Of a stretch of 34,116 bases of DNA, positions 19,836 through 27,374 are shown one piece after another (position 1 is the first letter of the stretch; each line of letters begins with the position of its first letter). The stretch is from Nemertoderma westbladi (lineage: Eukaryota; Xenacoelomorpha; Nemertodermatida; Nemertodermatidae), in NCBI GenBank assembly GCA_032718475.1, contig JAUCBJ010000768.1:1-34116 (forward strand), read 5' to 3'. A program made the translations under genes and the position numbers. Under the pieces are notes generated by a model. The model was not told where the DNA came from, ran no database searches, and worked only from the letters and a program-made list of their open reading frames with translations.

Positions 19836-21788
19836 GATGATCTGTGGAGGGTGTGGGAGACGGAGTGGGAAGTACAGGAGGATGTGTGGAGGGTGTAGGA
19901 GACGGAGTGGGGAGTACAGGAGGATCTGCGGAGGGTGTGGGAGACGGAGTGGGAGGTATGGGGGGATCTGTGGAGGGTGTGGGAGACAGAGTGGGAAGTA
20001 CAGGAGGATCTGTGGAGGGTGTGGGAGATGGAGTGGGAAGTACAGGAGGATCTGTGGAGGGTGTAGGAGACGGAGTGGGAAGTACAGGAGGATCTGTGGA
20101 GGGTGTAGGAGACGGAGTGGGAAGTACAGGAGGATCTGTGGAGGGTGTAGGAGACGGAGTGGGGAGTACAGGAGGATCTGCGGAGGGTGTGGGAGACGAA
20201 GTGGGAAGTTCAGGAGGATTTGTGGGGGGTGTGGGAGACGGAGTGGGAGGTATGGGGGGATCTGTGGAGGGTGTGGGAGACGGAGTGGGAAGTACAGGAG
20301 GATCTGTGGAGGGTGTGGGAGACGGAGTGGGAAGTACAGGAGGATCTGTGGAGGGTGTGAGAGACGGAGTGGGAGGTATGGGGGGATCTGTGTAGGGTGT
20401 GGGAGACGGAGTGGGAGGTATGGGGGATCTGTGGAGGGTGTGGGGGACGGAGTGGGAAGTACAGGAGGATCTGTGGAGGGTGTGGGAGACGGAGTGGGAA
20501 GTACAGGAGGATCTGTGGAGGGTGTGAGAGACGGAGTGGGAGGTATGGGGGGATCTGTGTAGGGTGTGGGAGACGGAGTGGGAGATATGGGGGATCTGTG
20601 GAGGGTGTGGGGGACGGAGTGGGAAGTACAGGAGGATCTGCGGAGGGTGTGGGAGACAGGGTGATAAGTACAGGAGGATCTGTGGAGGGTGTGGGAGACG
20701 GAGTGGGAAGTACAGGAGGATCTGCGGAGGGTGTGGGAGACGGAGTGGGAGGTATGGGGGGATCTGTGGAGGGTACAGGAGGATATGTGGAGGGTGTGGG
20801 AGACGGAGTGGGAAGTACAGGAGGATCTGTGGAGGGTGTGAGAGACGGAGTGGGAAGTACAGGAGGATCTGTGGAGGGTGTGAGAGACGGAGTGGGAGGT
20901 ATGGGGGGATCTGTGTAGGGTGTGGGAGACGGAGTGGGAGGTATGGGGGATCTGTGGAGGGTGTGGGGGACGGAGTGGGAAGTACAGGAGGATCTGTGGA
21001 GGGTGTAGGAGACGGAGTGGGAAGTACAGGAGGATCTGTGGAGGGTGTGGGAGACGGAGTGGGAAGTACAGGAGGATCTGTGGAGGGTGTGAGAGACGGA
21101 GTGGGAGGTATGGGGGATCTGTGGAGGGTGTGGGGGACGGAGTGGGAAGTACAGGAGGATCTGTGGAGGGTGTAGGAGACGGAGTGGGAAGTACAGGAGG
21201 ATCTGTGGAGGGTGTGGGAGACGGAGTGGGAAGTACAGGAGGATCTGTGGAGGGTGTGAGAGACGGAGTGGGAGGTATGGGGGGATCTGTGGAGGGTGTG
21301 GGGGACGGAGTGGGAAGTACAGGAGGATCTGCGGAGGGTGTGGGAGACGGAGTGGGAGGTATGGGGGATCTGTGGAGGGTGTGGGGGACGGAGTGGGAAG
21401 TACAGGAGGATCTGCGGAGGGTGTGGGAGACGGAGTGGGAGGTATGGGGGGATCTGTGGAGGGTGCGGGAGACGGAGTGGGAAGTACAGGAGGATCTGTG
21501 GAGGGTGTGGGAGACGGAGTGGGAAGTACAGGAGGATCTGTGGAGGGTGTGGGAGACGGAGTGGGAAGTACAGGAGGATCTGTGGAGGGTGTAGGAGACG
21601 GAGTGGGGAGTACAGGAGGATCTGCGGAGGGTGTGGGAGACGAAGTGGGAAGTTCAGGAGGATTTGTGGGGGGTGTGGGAGACGGAGTGGGAGGTATGGG
21701 GGGATCTGTGGAGGGTGTGGGAGACGGAGTGGGAAGTACAGGAGGATCTGTGGAGGGTGTGGGAGACGGAGTGGGAAGTACAGGAGGA
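19836..21788 (+). repeat. 42-bp G-rich minisatellite, block 4
   Basis: Continuation of block 3 beyond the LINE. Its variant set differs: GTGAGAGACGG units, a CTGTGTAGG unit (20391, 20559, 20915 regions) and GTGTGGGGGACGG units recur in 3-4-unit groups, and a pair with GAAGTTCAGGAGGATTTGTGGGGGG occurs twice (near 20208 and 21650), showing block duplication of about 1.4 kb. It stops abruptly at the adapter palindrome. Confidence 0.95.
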
Positions 21789-21841
21789 AGTACTCTGCGT
21801 TGATACCACTGCTTTAAGCAGTGGTATCAACGCAGAGTACT
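21789..21841. other. Head-to-head cDNA/gDNA amplification adapters (technical sequence)
   Basis: Positions 21816-21841 match the SMART-type PCR adapter that begins AAGCAGTGGTATCAACGC and ends AGAGTACT; 21789-21814 are its exact reverse complement, with a single T between. This oligonucleotide is used in SMART cDNA and in low-input whole-genome amplification libraries and is not a natural sequence. Two adapters in opposite orientation point to ligation or PCR chimerism of two inserts, carried into the assembly. The minisatellite to the left and the protease locus to the right may not be adjacent in the genome. Confidence 0.95.
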
Positions 21842-21860
21842 AACTTATATTACTGTGCAA

Positions 21861-21880
21861 CTTTTCAACTAGTTGAAAAG
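21861..21880. repeat. Perfect 20-bp palindrome
   Basis: CTTTTCAACT followed by its exact reverse complement AGTTGAAAAG, flanked by GTGC/GCAC. It starts 20 bp from the adapter junction, and the arms have no loop. Confidence 0.85.
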
Positions 21881-21903
21881 CACTGTAGGGTGGGGTTACA
21901 ATT

Positions 21904-21994
21904 CAAGTGACCGTAAAATACATTTATTGCGATATTTCGGCTATTATTTAATGTTGGCCGAAATATCACAACCTACTTATTTTACAGTCACTTG
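21904..21994. repeat. Short foldback element with nested inverted repeats
   Basis: The outer arms CAAGTGACCGTAAAATA (21904-21920) and 21978-21994 are inverted repeats with one mismatch. Inside them GATATTTCGGC (21931-21941) and GCCGAAATATC (21957-21967) pair perfectly. The 91-bp unit could be a miniature inverted-repeat element or a remnant. I see no clear target-site duplication. Confidence 0.65.
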
Positions 21995-22240
21995 TCAATA
22001 ATTAATTGGTCTTTACCCATCCGCATCTCAATACGCTTAGAACTCCACGGAACTAAATATTAAAGTAGCATAAAGTTGAAACCCAACGCATGGTCCAATA
22101 ACCAGCATTGGCGTCGGTGCTGGGGATGTTAAGATGACCTAATAGAGACCATAAGTGGGTTGTTCTTATCATTATTACACATTCTTTATAATGACTATAT
22201 TATTTGTTTCCATATAATGTTCCTAAACAATTGCTTGCAG
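21995..22240 (+). other. Non-coding DNA upstream of the visible protease exons
   Basis: AT-rich and intron-like, ending in a pyrimidine-containing acceptor TTGCTTGCAG at 22231-22240. I searched the three forward frames from 21842 for a catalytic-histidine exon (Ala-His-Cys) and saw none. Confidence 0.5.
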
Positions 22241-22497
22241 GTGAACCACGCATCCAACCGCATAATTATGCACGAAAGATACAACCAGTTCGGTTTGCTA
22301 AACAACGACATCGCTCTAATCAAACTTGACTCGCCTATCCTATTCAACCAGAATGTCAGTCCAGTCTGTCTGCCCCAACAAGATCTGCAGCTGGCGCATC
22401 TGGCCGAATGTTATGGTACCGGATGGGGGGATACAAAGGGGACTGGAGACCAGCAGACCTTAAATCAGGCCCTACTACCTGCATGGACGCAAGAGAA
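22241..22497 (+). CDS. Elastase-like S1 serine protease, exon with the catalytic Asp
   Basis: This exon lies between the acceptor TTGCTTGCAG and the donor GTAAGT (22498-22503); it is 257 nt and ends after two bases of a codon. It encodes the middle of a chymotrypsin-fold protease: IIMHERYNQFG, then NNDIALIKL with the catalytic aspartate (Asp102 in chymotrypsin numbering), SPVCLPQQ, and CYGTGWGDTKGTG, the usual C-x-x-x-GWG segment. Joined in phase to the next exon it continues in the normal S1 order. The exons for the signal peptide, propeptide and catalytic histidine are missing; they should lie upstream but the adapter junction at 21789 intervenes. This is the best-supported host gene in the window. 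A secreted digestive role is plausible but inferred. Confidence 0.88.
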
Positions 22498-22587
22498 GTA
22501 AGTAGACTAGAGAAATATAACAATTTTTTCCGCTGATCCTGAGATGTATAATTAGCCAAGTGTAATCAGTGAGCGTGTCAGTGTCAG

Positions 22588-22815
22588 CTTTGCAGGACAT
22601 TGCTTTCGCCATGAGGACCAGCCAGTGCATAATCTTGTGCTTTGGTGGCCTCATGGAGTGATTAACAATGGTGGACAGCCCATTACTTTCTTGAGACGCA
22701 TCTTAAAAGACACTGGCCTTGAAGATGCGGATAATCTAGCAAATATCATATCATGGGTGATAGGATTTGTGGCGGCGCAATCGTCAAGCAATCACAAGCC
22801 GGCACAGCATTCTTA
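22588..22815 (+). mobile_element. RTE-type LINE 3' fragment in the protease intron
   Basis: About 228 bp closely matching the 3' end of the RTE element at 29347-31636 (the region from 31372), beginning TTTGCAGGACATTGCTTTCG and ending ...CCGGCACAGCATTCTTAA. It encodes the LINE C-terminus (HNLVLW, PHGV, TFLRRILKDTGL, KPAQHS) with a small insertion (ATATC/ATGGGTG region) and several substitutions, so it is older than the 29-kb copy. It has the same orientation as the host gene and lies between the two protease exons. Confidence 0.85.
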
Positions 22816-23126
22816 ATATATATGTAATGTGATGGACATCAGGTCAGTTGTCCACTACAAAAACGGCGACGTAGAATCCAGGTGTCTGACGATCCGTCCG
22901 ATTTTTTTTATTCATCATCCCGGTAGGTTTCCCGACCCCATATGGCCCCCAGGATTCGATTAGGACTGTAAAATTATATTATATACAGTAATTATATGGC
23001 TGTTGCCTCGCAGCCCAACACAAGAGGATTACCCAGGTTGACTCCGGTGATGACTTGTTTCATATTCACCAATAACATTCTTATCCATATGTTTATCCTT
23101 TGTAATAATAAATTATTTGCTTTTAG

Positions 23127-23388
23127 ATGTGTACAGGATACCTACTGGGGCTCCCATGCCAACTACCCTGGTAAGGTCTGTGCCGGTTTAGATGACGGTA
23201 AATCTGTTTGTTTCGGAGATTCAGGTGGGCCGCTCAACTGTAATGTTAACGGTAAATGGACGGTAATCGGAGCTGCTAGTTACGTATCCAGCCAGGATTG
23301 CTACTCTCCAAACCATCCTAGCGTCTACGCTCGGGTGGCCAACTACAGGAACTGGGTGGATGATAAAATGGATCAGTACGGTCACTAA
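23127..23388 (+). CDS. Elastase-like S1 serine protease, last exon with the catalytic Ser
   Basis: It follows the acceptor TTGCTTTTAG (23117-23126); the first base completes the codon left by the preceding exon, so the 629-nt intron keeps the frame. It encodes CVQDTYWG, VCAGLDDGKSVCFGDSGGPL with the catalytic serine, and GKWTVIGAASYVSSQDCYSP, then PSVYARVANYRNWVDDKM, the family's C-terminal helix. In chymotrypsin numbering, position 189 is Ser and 216 is Val, with Ser at about 226; Ser189 with Val216 is the elastase-type pocket for small residues, unlike trypsin (Asp189) or chymotrypsin (Gly216). The numbering is from motif alignment by eye. It stops at TAA (23386-23388). The protein is normally secreted as a zymogen. 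Confidence 0.9.
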
Positions 23389-23392
23389 TAAA
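23387..23392 (+). terminator. Poly(A) signal overlapping the protease stop codon
   Basis: AATAAA begins inside the TAA stop, so the gene would have a very short 3' UTR; GATAAATATATTG follows about 10 bases later. No downstream element was proven. Confidence 0.5.
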
Positions 23393-23825
23393 CTGTTTGA
23401 GATAAATATATTGTATTTATTAGTGAAGGTTTATCTTGTGGTGAAAAGTTAAAGGAGGAGGGCCTTGCCTCGTGTGGTGGTGGTGTTCTTAGTCTTAGTT
23501 CTATTTTCTTTTACTGTTCTTTGTGACATGTTTTGTTAACTAAGCAGTTATTCCAGTTTTGAGTAACTAAATTACATATTTCGAGAATGGTGATGTGAAT
23601 GGCGGCTTCTGCTGTTGTAGAGCACAGCCTGTACGAAATCGTATGCATAAGTAATGCTCTCCCAGACGCTTCATAAAAGACATAAATGTTTATTATTTTT
23701 CTAGAATGCACAAAACTCCCCACAATTTTGCATATCGTGATTGTTCAGATAAAATAATGTGTAAGATAAGTACACTGGGAATAGTAGTAGTAGAGTCTTG
23801 GCCGGCTCGGCGACAGTTGGATCTA
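23393..23825. other. Intergenic, nothing recognised
   Basis: Mixed-composition DNA downstream of the protease; only short ORFs without recognisable motifs. A short AGTAGTAGTAG run lies near 23785. Confidence 0.5.
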
Positions 23826-24108
23826 ACTCATGACTCGTCGCTTAGGAATGTGACACTTAGGGTGTCATTGGGTGTCATTGGCGCCAGACCGTCTGGGTGA
23901 CACCCACCAATTAGGCTAATTAGACCCTAATTGACGGGTGTCCTCAATTGATTAGTACATTTAATCCCTAATAGGTGTCTTACTACTCCTAATTAGAGTT
24001 TAATTGATTATCACAATTAATCAGACCGATTAACGCCCAACACCCAATGGGTCATGAGTGATGTCCCACTATCGCCTAGAGGCCCAAGAGGGTGTCATAA
24101 GTGACACC
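23826..24108. promoter_or_regulatory. Palindrome-rich block with GGTGTCA/TGACACC and ATTA motif clusters
   Basis: An imperfect inverted repeat spans it: ACTCATGAC (23826-23834) pairs with GTCATGAGT (24051-24059), and CATTGGGTGT (23866-23875) with ACACCCAATG (24040-24049). Inside are the hairpin CCAGACCGTCTGG and many TAATTA/TAATTG cores. GTGTCA or its reverse complement occurs at about eight places, including the near-perfect palindrome GGTGTCA-TAAG-TGACACC (24091-24108). It lies about 640 bp upstream of the small gene at 24750. It could be a foldback element or a regulatory module; function is not shown. Confidence 0.45.
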
Positions 24109-24590
24109 TCTGCTCTTTTATTCATTAATACTTATTTATTTGCATTTAATTTTAATTTAATTATTTGTATTTTTTTAATTTCATTATTTGTATTTAATTT
24201 TAAATTAATTAATTATATTACTTTTACTTTATTTAATTGTTTTCTATCTTTAGATTTAGCAATAAATAGTTTATATATTACTTACCAGTGCTAAATGACG
24301 TCATTGTTGGAACCATCTCACCACGGACTTTCATCTCGCTATATTTAGCCCTAGGGGTATAGCTCCCTTACTGGTAACTAATTACTCTTATCTATTTCCA
24401 GCGCCCCACCCCCTCACCCAATAGACTCTACTAATCCTATACTAATTAGCATAGGGTCCTCTATTGTATTGAACCTATTTCTATTATACCCCAAGGCTAA
24501 TGAACCAGCGGCCCTCCTTTGTCTTCGTTTTAAATGGCGTCACTCTGGCTGTCATTGAATAACATTGGGCAAACTATAACTTGCCTCTTA
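24109..24590. other. T/A-rich spacer with one palindromic CRE-like site
   Basis: 24109-24290 is very T-rich and A-rich. A perfect TGACGTCA lies at 24296-24303. The remainder (24304-24590) is more balanced and holds no convincing ORF. Confidence 0.5.
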
Positions 24591-24650
24591 TGACGTCATC
24601 AAAGCTGCTCTCTGATTGGCTGTCTATCTCCCTCCCGCGCCCTGATTGGC
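24591..24650 (+). promoter_or_regulatory. Promoter-like segment: CRE plus two inverted CCAAT boxes
   Basis: TGACGTCA (24591-24598) is followed by two GATTGGC elements (24614-24620 and 24644-24650), inverted CCAAT boxes 30 bp apart, with the GC-rich CCTCCCGCGCC between them. The arrangement lies 100-160 bp upstream of the ATG at 24750 and is typical of compact TATA-less animal promoters bound by CREB/ATF and NF-Y. Binding is inferred. Confidence 0.55.
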
Positions 24651-24749
24651 TAATCCCTTTCTAGCCCCCTCCATAATTCACCGCATTCCCATCCATTCTC
24701 TATTTTAGTGTTTAAAAGTATTTATTTAATTATTTCTTTCTTTCCTAAA

Positions 24750-25085
24750 ATGAGTTACCGGTACACATTCACAATGGCACATTCAGAAATCAGCTATTCA
24801 AACAACGAATTGGTTTGCAGCGAGAATGAGTTTACGCTACTAGACAACTCATTTGGGTTCTATTTCGATCCGGTGAACAAACTCTTTCCGTTAACGATAA
24901 ATACAACCTTAAACCAACCCATCCTGATTACAGCAAACTATGCGCACTTTATTTTCCGCGCCTGCTACGAACTCATCTGGATCTCCTCGACTCCAACTGA
25001 GGAAGAGGATACTCGTTTCTTTAAACTTTTCGCCAAGGATGTTCTCGCTTTCGGTGAGAAATTGAATGAGCTCACCTCCCAGTAA
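24750..25085 (+). CDS. Unrecognised 111-residue protein (orphan candidate)
   Basis: I chose the ATG at 24750 because it follows AAA (a fair animal start context) and lies just downstream of a promoter-like segment; the frame is open a little further upstream but without another ATG. A second ATG occurs at codon 9. The product starts MSYRYTFTMAHSEISYSNNE, is acidic overall and rich in Phe, Leu, Asn and Glu, and has two likely strands or helices around residues 60-80 (LITANYAHFIFRACYELIWI) and a C-terminal amphipathic helix (RFFKLFAKDVLAFGEKLNEL). It has no signal peptide, clear membrane segment or familiar motif. A poly(A) signal follows at 25194. It could be an intronless young gene, one exon of a larger gene, or chance. 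I cannot name it. Confidence 0.5.
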   Translation: MSYRYTFTMAHSEISYSNNELVCSENEFTLLDNSFGFYFDPVNKLFPLTINTTLNQPILITANYAHFIFRACYELIWISSTPTEEEDTRFFKLFAKDVLAFGEKLNELTSQ

Positions 25086-25193
25086 AAAAACCCTATGCGT
25101 AACGCATTCATGCCACGTGCAGCATTCGTAAAAGGTGTGTGGAATGTTATTTAAGATTCGTGAAACCTTCGTCAATGGTTCGTCAGTCCGAAT

Positions 25194-25199
25194 AATAAA
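25194..25199 (+). terminator. Poly(A) signal downstream of the 111-residue ORF
   Basis: AATAAA lies 109 bp after the stop at 25083-25085, a normal spacing for a short 3' UTR. Confidence 0.45.
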
Positions 25200-26043
25200 A
25201 TAGTAATCTTCCATTAAGTTTAACTGGTCATATCTACTACTGTAGAAGAGTTGTTGCTATGGCAATTTCCTTCGTTGTTATGTTTAAGACCCTCTAAAAA
25301 GCGATCCCAACTGTTTGGTGAAGTCTAACCAATTTTTTTTAAATGTCCCATATATTTACTAAACATATATTTTGTAAGCGGATTCAATTCCCTTCATTCT
25401 CCACCCAAACTGGGACCAGTGGCATTTTACCAATATAATTGACGATGCGAGATTACCAATAATTAATCTCGCCTCAAAACCAACTCGGGGGGGGGGGGCG
25501 ACACACGCCCTAAGCCACAGAGAGAGGTGAGAGGTCAAACCACCTCAGAGGGAAAACCCAGCTAGTTCGGGGAGTAACACCTACAGGGAGTGCCGAAGTG
25601 ACAATTAGTATATAAGCCAATAGCGGGCAGGGAAGCACATGGGGAAGGACAGCAGGGCATGCATTGGGTATCAAAGGCCACAGTAGTGTAGAGGTGAAAC
25701 AAATATGTATCAATCATATATTTACACTGATTACTGATTTACCGGTCAGTTCATTATTGGCATAGTTTTGACTGTCATTTTATAGTCTTTGTAACTTATA
25801 GTCTTATACTACTATACCGCTGCTGTTGCCATTTGTGTTACAATCTATATTATTTCATATTCAACTGTGCTGTTAATACTGGAATCATTAACACTGAGAA
25901 ACACAAACTCTGTTATTTTCCCAACGGCCTTCGGCCAAAGTTACCAGCCCAGCAGTCCAGCAGCTAAGTGACGCGTACAGTCTTACCCGGTCGGGATGAT
26001 AGAACTCAATCCCTTCACAGTCAAAACTACCGACAATTAAACT
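25200..26043. other. Non-coding stretch with a G12 run and a TATA-like site
   Basis: Contains a homopolymer of 12 G at 25487-25498 and TATATAAG at 25609-25616, which could start a transcript leading into the gag-like frames downstream. It could include a 5' LTR, but no matching 3' LTR is visible and I found no tRNA primer-binding site. Antisense ORFs here have no recognisable motifs. Confidence 0.35.
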
Positions 26044-26070
26044 GTGATCACAACCAACAGAGGCCCTAAG

Positions 26071-26822
26071 ATGAGCGAACAGATGCTCCGAGAATCGGAG
26101 GGAGAAAGAACGCCGCCGCGGACCCGGACGATACCAACCAAACGATCCGAGAGGCTGCGACGAGACGATACCGGCCCGCCACCCCGGATTCACCAACGAC
26201 GATCCGAATACCCAAGCAGAGGGCGGCCGACGACAACGAGGAGGGAAAGTCAATGATGAGTAAACGCGAGATGACGAAGGCGGTCGGAGTACCGAGGTCG
26301 CCGGCCAGCCACAGGCCGAGGGCGACGGACGGCCCACCGGAACGGCGACGGTGGGGCCGCCGTTACGACTCCGGATGAGGAGGGAAGGTAGAGTCAACGA
26401 GGAGGACGTCGGGACGAGTGATCGCCTGCGATGGGCATACAACGCCACAAAGAAGCTACTAAAGGATGCTAATGAGGGGAGAAAGGTAGACCAGCCTAAA
26501 CTATACCAGAGGCTAGGTGAGTCTAACAAACATTTTTGTTACTTAGTCCGTTTCAGACAGGGAGAACTGGCGAGTGAGAGAGCGAGGGGTGTCGCCACAG
26601 AACTGTTTGAATTGTGGCGGTCCAAGGTAATGGAACCAGACGTAGTGTAAATAAGGCCTTACTTAGTGGATGTCAGGGGAATTAAGTTAGTAGGATGGGT
26701 GGACCCGCACGACGGCAAATCCGAGGTTAACCCCGAGGATTTGGTGTCGTTGGTTAGTAGGAACCCCAGTAAATGGGGGAAAATTAGTAGGACAGAGAGG
26801 CAATGGGAGTCCGTCGCGACCT
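26071..26822 (+). pseudogene. Degenerate, possibly Gag-like reading frames
   Basis: Two overlapping plus-strand frames. The first, from the ATG at 26071, is short, very basic and proline-rich, and stops near 26256. The second (open from about 26351) contains DRLRWAYNATKKLLKDANEG and a helical segment FELWRSKVMEP; it meets a TAA at 26648-26650 but continues in the same frame to 26822 with YLVDVRGIKLVGWVDPHDGK and KWGKISRTERQWE, good non-random protein-like sequence. This pattern suggests a decayed retrotransposon or host gene with an in-frame stop. I do not recognise the family. No zinc knuckle, protease or RT follows. Confidence 0.3.
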
Positions 26823-26843
26823 GATAAGTCCGCTACATCCTCC

Positions 26844-27239
26844 GTGAAAGCAAGACGGGTGTTAGAGATAGATCTGGCGTGTCAACTAGACATTGTTGCG
26901 CTGGATCAAAAGGAACTGGAAAGGCAGTTAGATGAGGGAACTGCGTTGTTAGAGAGGGAGAGAGAATTAGTGAGAGAGTGTAAAGAGAGGGCTGAGAGGG
27001 TGGCGAGAAACTATAGGAAGCGGGAGGAGAGAGAGATGAGTGAGCATAAAGAGCGCGAAGAGCGGGAGGCGAGAGTGGAAAACGAGCACAAGGTGCGGGA
27101 GGCTGAGAGAATTGAAAGAGAAGTGAATGAGCGTAAAGAGCGAGAAGCGAGAGAGGTAGCGAGGGTAGAGAGGGAAACGAATGAGCGTAGAGAGCAGGAG
27201 GCGAGGGAGGCAGAATTGGCCAACCAGAGTATGAGGGAG

Positions 27240-27319
<80 letters not shown>

Positions 27320-27374
27320 TATCCAACTGGCAGTTGTGCTAACATTTGGCTATCAAAAATGGCAGTTGTGGTGA
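26844..27374 (+). CDS. Charged coiled-coil ORF running into a GA microsatellite
   Basis: About 176 codons, without an ATG at its beginning (the frame is open upstream to at least 26780). The first part (residues 1-50) looks like ordinary coiled coil (LDIVALDQKELERQLDEGTA). The rest is Glu/Arg/Lys-rich repeats of NERKEREAREV type, grading into pure (Arg-Glu)n encoded by the GA run. It overlaps the end of the frame at 26351-26822 in another phase, so a frameshifted Gag-type protein is possible. The Glu/Arg part may only be an expanding purine repeat in a degenerate gene. Function unknown. Confidence 0.3.
27246..27316 (+). repeat. (GA)n microsatellite
   Basis: A perfect dinucleotide GA run of about 71 bp. 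The preceding about 300 bp is purine-rich with imperfect GAGAGAG and GAGCGTAAAGAGCG units, from which it may have expanded. Confidence 0.95.

Noticed and set aside
5289-21788. Telomeric or subtelomeric repeat
   Set aside because: The unit is 42 bp and unlike TTAGGG-type repeats; G-richness alone is not evidence of a telomere.
21789-21841. Natural hairpin or attachment site
   Set aside because: The arms match a known synthetic amplification adapter base for base.
24058-24294. 78-codon hydrophobic ORF
   Set aside because: Phe/Leu/Ile-rich translation of a T-rich stretch; composition explains it.
25888-26529. 213-codon minus-strand ORF, serine/proline-rich
   Set aside because: No recognisable motif, low-complexity composition, and opposite to a more protein-like plus-strand frame.
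26833-27345. Antisense leucine/serine repeat ORFs
   Set aside because: They are translations of the GA microsatellite and its purine-rich surroundings in the other strand.
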